The notes: generated by a model not told the origin, from the letters alone. A stretch of 64,000 nt of DNA from Endozoicomonas sp965208385 (GCA_965208385.1 CBDBOO010000072.1:1-64000), one strand, 5' to 3'; numbered from the stretch's first letter, positions 1 through 10,059 are shown. Numbers and translations are program-made.

Positions 1-131
1 ATGCGTAGACCCTGGATACCTTAGAGACAACTTAATACAGACTTAAAAATAAGAGCAAAAGAAAGGCCTGCACTCCTATTGAGGCAGAATGAAATTTAAT
101 ATAACCCTAAAAACCTGGCTATCTTTCGATT

Positions 132-660
132 TTATGAAGTGTCTAGTTTTATTTTTTCCGGCTTGAATCCATTTGTGATTGCACTAAATAAATCCTCCCA
201 GCTATCAACCATCCAACTGATAAATAAACACGTCATTCTCTTCCAAAGATATTTTCGTGTTCCTCTTGATCGCTTCTTTAATGCTTTTTGAAATTCCGGG
301 CTGGACATCTCCTGGATTTGATCCACCAGAAATGCCAGAAATGTAAGGTAGGCAAAATTCGTCGCCAGATGCTCTTTGCCATGACCGTAATTGTGTTCCA
401 GATGATAACCTTGGCTTTTCAGGGTGTCAAACGTTTGATTTTCAATATGCCATCTGCATCGTCCTCCTCTCATGACACTGTGTACTGTCTCTTCATTTAA
501 TTGTACTGTCTCTTCATTTAATTCAATATCTGTTACCCAGCACCAATTATGTTGGTGACCTTTCTTGTCGATTTCAATGTAATCAAGAACATTGACTTTC
601 TCAACCTGATCTTGCACATTCAGTGAGACGTTATTAGCGAATCGAAAGTTGTGCTTGACT
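132..660 (-). pseudogene. ISD copy 2 transposase, C-terminal part
   Basis: This is the C-terminal ~175 residues of a DDE transposase whose full-length relative lies at 1907-3268. The frame reads VKHNFRFANN and runs into the block RCRWHIENQTFDTLK, which holds the catalytic Glu. A 21-bp tandem duplication (481-501 and 502-522) adds LNEETVQ before LNEETVH; the full copy lacks it. The N-terminal part lies at 5977-6656 on the same strand. Joining the two gives KKNG-VKHNFRFANN, which matches EQGLKHWFRYANN of the full copy. The gene was therefore split by the IS66-type element at 670-5974. Bases 1-131 are the downstream IS end and hold no gene. Confidence 0.85.
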
Positions 661-1780
661 CCATTTTTTGTAGCTTCTCAAAAAGTACTGGAACGTGAAT
701 AATTCAGGTTAGTCGTCTATCTTTTCTCTATGACTTTTTCAGAACTCAATCAGCTACAACCTGAACATCTTTTGAAATTCATTACTCAGCTGCAAGAGCA
801 ACTCATTCAGCAGAAAGAGCAGCTCATTCAGCAGAAAGAGCTGATAGAAACTCTTGAAGCTGAAATTCGGCGCCTGAAAAACCTGCCTGCAAAACCGGAC
901 ATCAAGCCCAATAAAAAACCTTCCGACGATGAGGGGAGCGAAAACCCTGAAGGCAAAGACCTCGCACCAACGGACAGCGGTAAGCCTGATTCTGATGCCT
1001 CACAAAAGCGCAAGGTTGAAAAGCCCAACGAGAGAACCCGAAAACAGCGTAAGCAACCCCCGGCACCACCGGCTGAAGAATCTATATCCATTGCAGCCAC
1101 TGATGTTCCGCAAGGATCAACCTAGAACGGAACCACCCCCTTCCATGTGCAGGAATTGACGATTCAGGCATCCAGTCTGGAATACCTTTTGGAGCAATGG
1201 ATAACCCCTGACGGACAAACTATTACGGCCAAACCGCCAGCTGATCTCCAGGGGCATCATTACGGACCAATGCTGCAAGCCTATGTCCTGCATCAATATC
1301 ATGGTTGTTCTGTTACTCAGCCAGAACTGCTGGACTGGCTATGGGATATTGGGATCTCTATTTCAAGCGGAACACTTAGCCAGCTGCTAACGCAGGGACA
1401 TGATCAGTTCCATACTGAGAAGCATAAATTACTGGTCGCAGGTATCCGCTGTTCAAGCTATATCCAGACAGACGACACAGGTACGAGGCATAAAGGACAG
1501 AATGGTTACTGCACCATCATTAATAATGAATCCTTTGCCTGGTTCGAAAGCACAGGCAGCAAGAGTCGGGAAAACTTCGTAAGCCTGCTGCATCGCCCAT
1601 GGTTAACTTATTCATTAACAGAAGATGCCCTGACGTATCTGGAAAAACACGACTACCCCCAAAAGTGGCTTCGGATACTCAGGCCTTACAGCGGAATAAC
1701 ATTCCTGAATCATAAGGCATGGGTAGTCTGTATGAAAAACTTGGGTTTAACCGGGAGGCGACGTCAGCAAGCCAGTGAAG

Positions 1781-3409
1781 CAGCAATTCCCGTCGATTAT
1801 TCAACTCTTTGCGAGACTAGGTCTACGGGATGGCCAAAAAAAATGTTTTCGCAGACTCAAGAGACTAAAATAGAAAGACCTGATATCAGTCGCCGTTGAG
1901 TCAATCATGACTACTGCTCTCCAGAAATACAGCAAGCATCTTAATGTTAATAACCTAATCCTTCAGGTCTGTAAATGCTTTGATCAAATCCCGGATTACC
2001 GCCCTAACCATTGTGCCAATGGCATCCCTTTTCCCAACTTTGCAAAATCTGCCTTTGCCATGATGCATCAGAAGTATGATTCACTTCTGTCGTTTGATAC
2101 TGATCAGGCCGACCCTGTTATTCGCCATAACCTTGAAACTCTTTATCACGTGAAAGACGGCAAGGTGCCTTGTGATACCCACATGAGAGAAATTCTTGAT
2201 CCAATAGATCCAGGCGAGTTTCGCAAGCCATTCAAAAAACTTTTCTCCCTGGTTCAACGAAACAAACTTCTCAAGGCCTTCGAATTCAAGTGTGGGAATT
2301 TAAAAGACTATTATCTGATGCCTGTTGATGGAACAGGTCTCTTTTATTCCGGGGAGTGCCGTTGCAACGAGTGTTGTGTAAAGAATAAGGGAAAAACCAA
2401 CGAATCCTATTATCACAACTTGATGGGTGGTTGCATAGTTCATCCTGACCAAAAAACAGTCATTCCCTTTGCACCGGAAGCCATCGTTCTTCAGGATGGT
2501 GCCACCAAAAATGACTGTGAAAAAAACGCAATAAAACGCTATCTGGCACACATGAAGCGAGAGCACCCTCATCTTGATTTTATCGTTCTTTTGGATGGTC
2601 TTTACGCTGACAACCCCACCATTGAACTGATCAAGGGCTATGAATGGCATTATATTATCGTTGCCAAAGATGGAAATCATCTATCGCTTATTGAGGCTAT
2701 GGATGCGCTGTGTGAACAGGGCAATATCAAATACCATGAGATAATCAATAAAGAACAGGGCCTAAAACATTGGTTTCGTTACGCCAATAACGTGCCACTT
2801 AATGCATCCGAATTCGCTATGGATGTCAATGTTCTGGATTATGTAGAGACCGATAAAGAAGGTAGACGCCATACCTGGTGCTGGGTTACTGATATTGAGT
2901 TGACAGAAGAAACCGTTGAAGCCGTTATGATAGGAGGTCGATGTCGCTGGCATATAGAAAACCAAACGTTTAATACCCTGAAAAATCAAGGCTACAACAT
3001 TGAGCATAACTACGGTCATGGGAAGCATCATCTGGCTTCGAACCTGGCTTATTTGACCTTTTTGGCATTTATGGTTGATCAAATTCAGGAAATGACCAGC
3101 CCGGAGTTTAAAAAGGCCTTAAAAGAACGATCGAAAGGCGTTCGAACCTACCTGTGGAAGTTAGTGACACGCATTTTCCTGTCTTGGTTTCTTGATGGCT
3201 GGGATGAGCTGTATGAAGCGATTAACAAAGGTATAAAACCGGGCCGGATTAAAATTAACAGCTCATAGGATATAGATGTAGTTAGGGTTTCAGGGTAAAC
3301 AGTAAATTCAGTGATGCACTTTAAGTGCAAGGATGTGCTTGTCAGTCTTTTTTGAAGCAATGTAAATAAATTTATACATCCATCGTCACTTTATGATCGG
3401 GAACTGCTG
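1781..3409 (+). mobile_element. Insertion sequence ISD copy 1, complete
   Basis: Complete 1629-bp element with one transposase gene. Its ends are inverted repeats: CAGCAATTCCCG at the left and, read in reverse, CAGCAGTTCCCG at the right. It is flanked by the 9-bp direct repeat CCAGTGAAG (1772-1780 and 3410-3418). It sits inside the IS66-b transposase gene. The same CAGC-N-ATT ends and a 9-bp duplication recur on the small element at 14348-14503, so this IS is a candidate source of the enzyme that moved it. Confidence 0.9.
1907..3268 (+). CDS. DDE transposase of ISD
   Basis: Transposase of 453 residues with a complete DDE triad: Asp near 141 (MPVDGTGLFYSG), Asp near 230 (IVLLDGLYADNP) and Glu near 351 (CRWHIENQTFNTLK). 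This arrangement with a late beta-strand insertion is that of the IS4/ISAs1 superfamily; I cannot name the exact family. A cysteine cluster (CRCNECC, near 151-157) sits after the first Asp. The frame is uninterrupted and the element ends are intact, so this copy may be active. Two broken homologous halves lie at 132-660 and 5977-6656. Confidence 0.85.
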   Translation: MTTALQKYSKHLNVNNLILQVCKCFDQIPDYRPNHCANGIPFPNFAKSAFAMMHQKYDSLLSFDTDQADPVIRHNLETLYHVKDGKVPCDTHMREILDPIDPGEFRKPFKKLFSLVQRNKLLKAFEFKCGNLKDYYLMPVDGTGLFYSGECRCNECCVKNKGKTNESYYHNLMGGCIVHPDQKTVIPFAPEAIVLQDGATKNDCEKNAIKRYLAHMKREHPHLDFIVLLDGLYADNPTIELIKGYEWHYIIVAKDGNHLSLIEAMDALCEQGNIKYHEIINKEQGLKHWFRYANNVPLNASEFAMDVNVLDYVETDKEGRRHTWCWVTDIELTEETVEAVMIGGRCRWHIENQTFNTLKNQGYNIEHNYGHGKHHLASNLAYLTFLAFMVDQIQEMTSPEFKKALKERSKGVRTYLWKLVTRIFLSWFLDGWDELYEAINKGIKPGRIKINSS

Positions 3410-4392
3410 CCAGTGAAGCGATGATTTATGGAAGCCTGATACTGCATGGTGCAGGTCATCTGACCACCTTCAGTGACGGGGCAAGACAGTTCGACGTTTT
3501 CAAACACAGCCAGTGTTGGATTCATGCAGAGCGGGGACTGGCAAAAGTTCATCCGGTGAATGATCAGCAAGCAATGGCGCAGAAGTGGCTTCGAGCATGG
3601 TTCTGGACCATTTACAATGACCTGAAGGCCTTCAAGGCAGAGCCCGATGAAGGGAAGGCGCAAAAAGTATGGTTGGGATTTGAGGCTTTAATACAGACTC
3701 AAACGTGCTGCGAGCCACTTCAGGATGCGTTGTCAGGGTTAGACTTGATCAAGGAAGAGTTATTGCTGGTTCTGCAAGACCCCAGTCTGCCACTGCACAA
3801 CAACCTGAGCGAAAGCCAGATACGAGAATACGTTAAGCGACGAAAGATCAGTGGGGGGACGCGCAGCGATGCAGGGCGGCAATGTCGCGACACTTTTGCC
3901 AGCCTGAAGAAAACATGTCGCCTGTATGGTCTTTCATTCTGGGACTATCTGACAGACAGGCTAACAGGCAGTGGTGTGTTTCCGAGGCTATCGGACTTGA
4001 TTGAAAAAGCGTCTCGCGTTTTATCTTGTGGGTTTTGCAGCAATTATTGAGAACTTAGAGTGCCGAGATAAATCGGCAAGATGTTAAGGGTGGAAGTCCC
4101 TGTGGGGTAAGACTAGCGAATCGCCCCAGCCCCGAGTCATGCGCCTGTTATCGTAAGGTATCCGGTGAAGCGTTGACAGGGGTGTCTGTAGGCTAAGTAT
4201 TGAGCTGCGAAATCAAATAGTCCGAGGTGCTGATGTTGTTAAGTGATGCAGAAAGCAAAACCATAAGTTGCGCTAAGTCGCAAGCAGCTTACGGGCCTCG
4301 CGCAGTCGTAGACCTTGTGCATGCAGGTACGCATTTTGTGCGGAACTCGGGAGATCCTGTCGATTTCTCCTGTTTTAGTCACAGGAGACGCA

Positions 4393-5901
4393 ATGGGGAA
4401 GGCTAATAACCACACGCCTGTTGTCGTTGGCAGGAAGTCGGACAAGCTAATAGTACCTGAGAAGCAGCCGAACAAAGCAGAGTTATCTGTGGCGGAGGTC
4501 GTGGAGGAAAGTGGCTTGGCCAAGAGGAATATTCAGCAGGATGTCGGTGACCGGACTCAGAGCCGGAAGAACACTTCGTCCAATCTGTTGGGTATACGTC
4601 AGGCAGCGGCAAAGGACAGTCGTTTGCAGTTCACTGCTTTGTTTCATCATCTTACCCTGAGTTTACTGAGAGACAGTTTCTTTCAACTGAAACGGAATTC
4701 AGCGGCGGGTGCCGATGGAGTTACATGGCAGTCCTATCAGCAGGATTTGGAAATCCGGTTGAAATCCTTGCATGAACGAGTGCACAAAGGGAGCTATCGC
4801 CCTCGCCCTGCCCGAAGGGTTTTCATCCCAAAGGCAGATGGCAGCGAACGGCCTCTTAGCATTCTCTGTCTGGAAGATAAAATCATCCAGCAGGCAGTGG
4901 TCAAGGTATTGGAAGGGATTTATGAGGAAGATTTCCTTGGTTTCTCATATGGATTTCGTCCCATGAGAGGCCAGCACGATGCATTGGATGCACTGACGGT
5001 GGGAATCAAACGCAGTCCCGTGAACTGGGTGCTGGATCTGGATATTCGGAAATTCTTCGATCAGGTCGACCATGATTGGCTAATCAGGTTTTTAGAGCAC
5101 AGGGTAAAGGACAAACGCATTATCCGCTTGGTAAAACAGTGGGTAAAAGTAGGGCATTATGACGACGATGGTCAGCATGTCCGAAGCGCGGCAGGGGTGC
5201 CGCAGGGATCAGTGATATCACCTTTGCTATCCAATATTTATCTGCACTATGTATACGATCTATGGGTTAATCAATGGCGTAAACGGAATGCGCAAGGCAA
5301 GGTGATTGTCGTGCGCTATGCCGATGATAGTGTGTTGGGTTTCCAATTGGAATGGGATGCAAAGAGCTTTCTGGGTGAACTCGGAAATAGGCTGAAACGA
5401 TTCGGGCTGTCTCTACACGAGCATAAAACCCGACTTATTCGCTTTGGCCGATTTGCCAGGAGCGATCTACAGAAGGCAGGAGGAGGTAAGCCGGAGACTT
5501 TTGAGTTTCTTGGTTTTACTCACTTTTGCGGTGTGACCCGAAGCAGCAAGCGCTTCACTATCATCAGAGAAACCAGTAAGAAAAGAATGCGAACGTCTCT
5601 GCAAGGTATCAAAACCTATCTTCTAAAACACAGGCATGATGCTGTGCCGGAACAACTGAAGTGGTTGAAACGTGTCGTTCAAGGACACATGAACTATTTC
5701 TCAGTACCGGGCAATAGTCGTAGGATAAATGCCTTCAGAACGGAAGTGCAAAAGATTTGGTATAAAGCTTTAAAGCGGCGCAGCCAGAGAAGCCGACTGA
5801 ACTGGAAGAAGTTCGGTGCTTTCATCAACACTGTGTTGCCTAAAGTAAAAGTTCTTCATCCATGGCCAGAGCAGAGGTTTGGCGTCAAATACTCGAGGTA
5901 G
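4393..5901 (+). CDS. ltrA: Group II intron reverse transcriptase/maturase (I1)
   Basis: Intron-encoded protein of 502 residues that reverse-transcribes the intron and helps it splice. RT blocks in order: SAAGADGVTWQSY, RRVFIPKADGSERPLSI, FLGFSYGFRPMRGQHDAL, WVLDLDIRKFFDQVDHDW, GVPQGSVISPLLSNIYLHY and the catalytic RYADDS. A maturase X domain (VVQGHMNYFSVPGN) follows; I see no HNH endonuclease. I chose ATG 4393 (MGKANNHTP) because CAGGAG lies 5-6 nt upstream; the frame is open 26 codons earlier, inside the ribozyme. The frame is intact, so it may act on its own intron and on the truncated relatives I2, H and G. Confidence 0.9.
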   Translation: MGKANNHTPVVVGRKSDKLIVPEKQPNKAELSVAEVVEESGLAKRNIQQDVGDRTQSRKNTSSNLLGIRQAAAKDSRLQFTALFHHLTLSLLRDSFFQLKRNSAAGADGVTWQSYQQDLEIRLKSLHERVHKGSYRPRPARRVFIPKADGSERPLSILCLEDKIIQQAVVKVLEGIYEEDFLGFSYGFRPMRGQHDALDALTVGIKRSPVNWVLDLDIRKFFDQVDHDWLIRFLEHRVKDKRIIRLVKQWVKVGHYDDDGQHVRSAAGVPQGSVISPLLSNIYLHYVYDLWVNQWRKRNAQGKVIVVRYADDSVLGFQLEWDAKSFLGELGNRLKRFGLSLHEHKTRLIRFGRFARSDLQKAGGGKPETFEFLGFTHFCGVTRSSKRFTIIRETSKKRMRTSLQGIKTYLLKHRHDAVPEQLKWLKRVVQGHMNYFSVPGNSRRINAFRTEVQKIWYKALKRRSQRSRLNWKKFGAFINTVLPKVKVLHPWPEQRFGVKYSR

Positions 5902-5936
5902 GAGCCGTATGCGCTAGCAGTGCAAGTACGGATCTG
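5902..5936 (+). ncRNA. Domain V of intron I1
   Basis: The 35-nt catalytic hairpin of the ribozyme, GAGCCGTATGCG to GTACGGATCTG, directly after the RT stop codon. The GTACGGATCTG edge is the same motif after which introns B and K have inserted in other introns; here the site is still empty. Confidence 0.8.
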
Positions 5937-5976
5937 AGCAGGGGGTGTCGGGTGACCGACATTCCTACTGCGACCC

Positions 5977-6656
5977 ATTTTTTTTATCATTGATTTTATG
6001 GTGATGGACTTCTCCCTCATCATATAGTGCATTCATCGCCTCAATAAGCGATACATGATTACCATCCTTAGCCACAATGATATAGTGCCAGCCATACTTC
6101 TTAATCAGCGCGATAGTAGGGTTGTCAGCGTATAGACCATCCAGAAGGATGATCAGTTTCAGCAGAGGATGTACTCGTTTTACGTGCGCAAAAAAACGTT
6201 TTATTGCATTTTTTTCGCAGTCATTTTTGGTGCACCCATCCTGACGAATAATAGCTTCTGGTTCAAGAGGTATAACTGTTTTCTGATCAGGGTGAGCAAT
6301 GCAGCCTCCCATCATATTATGGTAGAAGGCTTCATTTTTCTTTCCTTCGTTTTTAATGCAGCAGTCTTTACAGCCACATTTCCCAGAATAAAAAAGTCCG
6401 GTGCCATCGATGGGCAGCAGATAATGGTCTTTCAATTTATCACAATTGAATTTGAATCCGTTGAGGGCACCATTTCGTTGAATAATAGAAAATAACTTCT
6501 TAAATGGTTTTCGAATATCGTCAGGATTTATTAAATCAACAACTGCTCTCATTTGAGTGTCAGACGGAACTTTTCCATCTTTGACGTGATACAACTTTTC
6601 AAGATTATGGCAACGGATTTTATCTACCCGCTCATCATCAAATCCTAACAGAGAAT
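5977..6656 (-). pseudogene. ISD copy 2 transposase, N-terminal part
   Basis: The N-terminal and middle part of the same transposase whose C-terminus is at 132-660. It contains the first catalytic Asp (LPIDGTGLFYSGKCGC) and the second (LIILLDGLYADNPTI), and ends at KINDKKNG where IS66-b has inserted. Its own first ~60 residues are missing: homology stops at THSLLGFDDE, where an ISKra4 end begins (6657). It is about 75 percent like ISD copy 1 by eye, so it is an older relative rather than a recent duplicate. Confidence 0.85.
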
Positions 6657-6849
6657 GGGTGTAAGTCTCATATTGACCGTCATTGCAGGGCATGGGCTCC
6701 AGTATAAACGACACGACATCGACTTTTCTCAGACAAGGGAGGGTAACGACCAAACGCAGGTATGATGCTAACTGGAAACCAACATCTTTCAGTGAGAGGC
6801 CGCCCCGATGGAATTATGTCAGCAACTGACTGAAGCCGCCAATCATCCC
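6657..6849 (+). repeat. 193-bp inverted fragment of the ISKra4-A 5' end
   Basis: This stretch is the reverse complement of 8271-8463, the upstream end of ISKra4-A. It includes that element's terminal repeat (GGGTGTAAGTCTCATATTG) and the first 13-15 codons of its transposase (MELCQQLTEAANHP), here on the plus strand. It abuts the other end of ISKra4-A at 6850. Together the two arms form long inverted repeats around the element. No gene is encoded. Confidence 0.85.
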
Positions 6850-8463
6850 GGGTGAAAGTCTCATATTGACCGGAACTCTCATTCCATATTGTTAGACTGA
6901 ACAGGGAATGGAACCACATTGCTCGTGGTTACCTCTGTGACCTTGGCACAGTAAGTTACTGACAAAAGCTTCCAGCCATTATCAAACCAGCCACTCTGTA
7001 TTAATGACCTGAGAGTCAGAATGCCTTGACCTCCGGGGTGTCGCCAGCGCATACCTGAACACTTCATCCGCTGTGTCACTAACGTTTTACAGGTCGCCTC
7101 AATAACGCCAGATCCTATAGGCAGGTTGCACGACAGGTGTTCTGCATACTTCATGCGGTCACGATTATTCCTGAAGTATTCCAACTCTGTCTTTAACTTC
7201 GATCGCCGAGGATGTCGGCTGTGTTGATAGGCCAAAGCCTTGATGACTTTCTCAACCCCATCAGATTCTTCCTTCAAAATATGACGGTAGGTGATGAACT
7301 TCTCTTTGGGTTTTGAACTGTTTTCACCGTAGGACAGGTCAAACGCCTTCTTCAGATGTTCTGCTGCATGATAAAAATCCACGATTTCATGCCCTTGAGG
7401 AAGCTCTTTGGCAAGATAAGTCCAGTTGTCTTTAGCGCCATCAGCCACCTTGACCAATGACAGTTGAGGCTTCTGCCTGAGTGCTTCGTTCAGGAAACGG
7501 GAGAGCGACTGCTTTAGAGTTACTTTCTTGCTCTCTGGCATTCGGCCAATCCTGATGGTCGACAGGCGTTCACCTTCAACATCGTAAAACGACAGAGTTC
7601 CACAACTGGCTTCCTGGCAACCTGCCGGGCCACGAGTACGCTTGCCTTCAGCTGTACTTTGTTCACGTTTTTCCTGACGTTTCCCGTCTTTCATAGGCAG
7701 CATGACACCGTCCAAAGAGGCCGCTACAGTTACCGCTTCTTCGGGAACCTTGAGGCTATCTTTGAGGATGCACTCAAAAGGCTCACGGTACTGTTCCCAT
7801 TGTTCATTGAACTTTTTTGGAAGTCGGGTTAACGAGCTTTCCGACGGTGACATATTACCCATCAAATCGAGCAGAGTTTTGGCGATCCCCGGAGAGAGCT
7901 GAGCCACAACCCAGACCGCTTGCTTTGCGGCCCTTGGCGTCCAGTAACCCTCAACGATGCCTGCCCTGAGTTCCAGGGGGACAATGCAGTCATCCTTGCC
8001 GCTGCGGTATAGCGTGCGGGCAACTCGGATGGGACCAGCAGCTGACTGGTAAGTTTGGGAGCAACGCAATGCACGATGATAGCAGGTGCCGTTCACCTCA
8101 ATAGCAGGAATATCTATATCGAGGCCGGACAAGTCTTCTGCCAGGGTCTCCCGCTCTGCTTGAACAAAGAGAGCGTGAAGCTCGTTTTCATAATCTTCAA
8201 AGTGTTTAATCGGGTCATGGTGCTTGCGAAGGGAGGCCAGTTTGTGCTCAAGCTGCTGGATAATACGGCAGGGATGATTGGCGGCTTCAGTCAGTTGCTG
8301 ACATAATTCCATCGGGGCGGCCTCTCACTGAAAGATGTTGGTTTCCAGTTAGCATCATACCTGCGTTTGGTCGTTACCCTCCCTTGTCTGAGAAAAGTCG
8401 ATGTCGTGTCGTTTATACTGGAGCCCATGCCCTGCAATGACGGTCAATATGAGACTTACACCC
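6850..8463 (-). mobile_element. ISKra4-family element ISKra4-A
   Basis: A 1614-bp element with ends GGGTGAAAGTCTCATATTG and, in reverse, GGGTGTAAGTCTCATATTG. It contains one intact transposase gene. It has inserted into, or beside, the C-terminal part of another ISKra4 transposase gene (8464-9604). No simple target duplication is visible because the left neighbour is an inverted fragment of its own end. Confidence 0.8.
6879..8312 (-). CDS. ISKra4-family transposase
   Basis: Transposase of 477 residues. Signature segments are VTVAASLDGVMLPMKDG (first Asp region), LSLVKVADGAKDNW, EIVDFYHAAEHLKKAF, and the C-terminal block LPIGSGVIEATCKTLV followed by KCSGMRWRHPGGQ, typical of ISKra4 enzymes. 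The N-terminal third is helical and probably binds DNA. The frame is intact from ATG 8312. The first codons are repeated in inverted orientation at 6809-6849. The element may be active, although the inverted arm next to it could interfere with normal end pairing. Confidence 0.9.
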   Translation of the reverse strand: MELCQQLTEAANHPCRIIQQLEHKLASLRKHHDPIKHFEDYENELHALFVQAERETLAEDLSGLDIDIPAIEVNGTCYHRALRCSQTYQSAAGPIRVARTLYRSGKDDCIVPLELRAGIVEGYWTPRAAKQAVWVVAQLSPGIAKTLLDLMGNMSPSESSLTRLPKKFNEQWEQYREPFECILKDSLKVPEEAVTVAASLDGVMLPMKDGKRQEKREQSTAEGKRTRGPAGCQEASCGTLSFYDVEGERLSTIRIGRMPESKKVTLKQSLSRFLNEALRQKPQLSLVKVADGAKDNWTYLAKELPQGHEIVDFYHAAEHLKKAFDLSYGENSSKPKEKFITYRHILKEESDGVEKVIKALAYQHSRHPRRSKLKTELEYFRNNRDRMKYAEHLSCNLPIGSGVIEATCKTLVTQRMKCSGMRWRHPGGQGILTLRSLIQSGWFDNGWKLLSVTYCAKVTEVTTSNVVPFPVQSNNME

Positions 8464-9604
8464 AATCATTTGGTGCCAGTGATTTTTGAAATAAGTTCTG
8501 GCTTTATCCAGTTTTTCTTTAGAAACAAGACGTTTATTCCCGGGAGCTGCTTTCTTTAATTCCAACCATAAACGTTTTGCCTTACCAGGGGTGTTTTTTA
8601 ATTCGTGCAGTGTTGATCTTAACCAGGCTTTGCGTTCATTCTGCATTTTTTTACCCGGATATATAGCTTCTGCCGCTTCTGCCACATATTCGCTAACGTG
8701 ATAAAAATCCAGAATTTGAATCGATGTAACAGGCTCAAGAAACGTCCAATTATCTGGCGCCCCATCAGCAACTCCAACGTAAGTGGCATCAGGAAAACGA
8801 GACTTCATTTTCTCAATGTCAGAAGAGAACCGCCTTATAAAAGTTTCTTTTCCGTATTCGGGGGCAGCGGCAGCGTACACCGTGTGCATTCGATTTCCTT
8901 CTTCATCATAAAGCGCAATAGTTCCGCACATTGCAATTCTGTAGCCCTCTTTATAAAGCAAGTTTGCACCATCCAGCCCCAAGCTAACTGTGGCTACTGG
9001 CTCGGGTAAATCCGGTAATTCATAAGTCCAGGATTCTTCTTTGGCCTGAGCAATACTGGCAACAACTTCTGCCAGGTCTTTAGCGGTTCTTCGATGGATT
9101 TTACGTCCGTGGTTTCTTAGAAAATCTTGCTCTACTTCAGTGGAAGGCATGTGGGCAAACTTCCAACTGACCATGCAGGCATGTCGCGGGGTTGAATTAA
9201 CAACAATTCGTGCAGATTGATCAAGGGGACAATAAATAGCACCGCCTTCACGACTTTGATAGATAAAACGATTGACCCTAACCGCTCCCCATGGAGTTTC
9301 ATAAACCTTCAATTCTTTTTTACTTTTACTGGTCAACCGAACATTGCCAAGCGTAATGGGAGAACCGTCAGTATCAAGCCACTCAAGTTGCTTTTTTGTT
9401 CCCAGTTGTCCCGCTTCATTTAAGGCATCTTGCAAATGATTTTCGAAATCCACCATTGAGCGATTGTGCGGGATTTTGATAACGATTTCTGTGATTTCAT
9501 CGTTGGATGAAAGGACTGAGCTGTACATATTTCTCAACGCCAAAAAGCCTATACGACCATACTAGTGTAGTCGTTTTTCTTGACATTGTTTAAATCACAC
9601 ACCC
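8464..9604 (-). pseudogene. ISKra4-family transposase, C-terminus lost
   Basis: A different ISKra4 transposase, most like those at 13266-14774 and 34289-35785 but clearly diverged. It starts at ATG 9528 (MYSSVLSSNDEITEIVIKI) and keeps SLGLDGANLLYKEGYRIAM, YVGVADGAPDNWTFLEP and ILDFYHVSEYVAEAAEAI. Homology stops at YFKNHWHQMI (8464), where ISKra4-A begins, so the last ~100 residues including the LPIGSGV block are missing. The upstream end reads GGGTGTGTGATTTAAAC in reverse near 9604. A small palindrome lies at 9560-9579. Confidence 0.85.
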
Positions 9605-9706
9605 TGTTCAACAGGATATTGGGATGAATTCTGGTCAAAGATGAACCGTTACGGATATCCGGTTGCACACAACCTTCTTTTGTTACATTAATCAGGCAGC
9701 ACACCC
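9605..9706 (+). pseudogene. 3' fragment of an ISKra4 element
   Basis: About 100 bp matching the last 28 codons and right end of the ISKra4 element at 13251-14813 (STGYWDEFWSKMNRYGYPVA, stop, then ATTAATCAGGCAGCACACCC). The rest of that copy is missing; the fragment abuts the 5' end of the truncated ISKra4 gene at 9604. Confidence 0.8.
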
Positions 9707-10059
9707 CTTTTCCCAAGAGCTACCTGGTCTCGGGCATCATCAATCAAGGCATTGCGACAGGATTTAGTCTCACTGGCCACCTGCTTCATGAAGAGTGAGA
9801 GGGTTTTGCACGCAGGATATTTACGCTTTCTCTTGGTGATCTTTTTCTGAAAATCATCCAGATCCTGCGTGGTCAGAATGGCAGAGAGGTCATCCTCTGC
9901 TGTTTGTGCAAACTGACGAAGGAGTTCATCAGCAACTGTGCTCATTTCTTGGCTATGCTTAGTCATGGCTTGCTCGAGGGGGACTGAATCTGACAGCTTT
10001 TTACTGCTATTTTGCTTCTCGGGCAAGCCTTATGATAGGGCGTTTGAGCCTTAAGTTAG
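9707..10059 (-). pseudogene. IS4-type transposase, N-terminal fragment
   Basis: The minus strand encodes about 110 residues from a TTG near 10026 (MPEKQNSSKKLSDS) to LIDDARDQVALGK, after which the ISKra4 fragment cuts it off. The segment CKTLSLFMKQV followed by SCRNALIDDARDQVALGK resembles the N-terminal helical domain of IS4-family transposases, which continues in complete enzymes to a YC-AR-RLP motif not present here. The stretch 10027-10059 looks like that element's left end (ATGGCGCTAACTTAAGG in reverse). Family assignment is from memory of the motif, so moderate. Confidence 0.5.

Larger units (their letters stand above)
730..4050 (+). pseudogene. IS66-family transposase TnpC, interrupted
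   Basis: DDE transposase of the IS66 family in two pieces, 730-1780 and 3419-4050, about 560 residues when joined. Piece one starts with a glutamine-rich coiled coil (LIQQKEQLIQQKE) and a charged linker, then the core with YIQTDDTGTRHKGQNGY. Piece two has FSDGARQFDVF, HSQCWIHAERGL and the C-terminal NNLSESQIREYVKRRKISGG. An in-frame amber codon (TAG, 1123-1125) lies between PQGST and NGTTPFHVQEL. ISD copy 1 splits the gene after QASEA with a 9-bp target duplication, and the frame rejoins exactly as QASEA-MIYGSL. Both lesions make it non-functional. Confidence 0.9.
4060..5968 (+). mobile_element. Group II intron I1, full length
   Basis: A complete group II intron of about 1.9 kb. The 5' end is GTGCCGAGATAAATCGGC, and a ribozyme region of about 330 nt precedes the reverse transcriptase gene. 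Domain V (5902-5936) begins GAGCCGTATGCG and ends GTACGGATCTG. Domain VI follows, with GTGTCGG and CCGACA stems, ending in CCTAC. The 5' exon ends in CTTAGA, 14 nt or so from the right end of IS66-b. A near-identical 5' half is at 36736, also directly after an IS66 right end and also after CTTAGA. The 3' boundary is accurate to a few bases only. Confidence 0.85.
670..5974 (+). mobile_element. IS66-type element (IS66-b) inserted in ISD copy 2
   Basis: An IS66-family element with one recognisable gene, tnpC, and no visible tnpA or tnpB. It is flanked by the direct repeat CCATTTTT (661-668 and 5975-5982), fitting the 8-bp duplication usual for IS66. The left end reads GTAGCTTCTCAA. If intron I1 (4060-5968) is removed, the right end reads in reverse GTCGCATCTAAG then TTCTCAA, an imperfect match. 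It carries two later insertions, ISD copy 1 (1781-3409) and I1. The ends are inferred from the split host gene, which rejoins exactly. Confidence 0.75.

Noticed and set aside
4393..5901. Retron or diversity-generating reverse transcriptase
   Set aside because: The RT has a maturase domain and lies inside a complete ribozyme with domain V, so it is a group II intron protein.
9560..9579. Palindrome CGACCATACTAGTGTAGTCG as an operator or resolution site
   Set aside because: It lies in the leader of a dead ISKra4 copy, occurs once, and no partner is visible.
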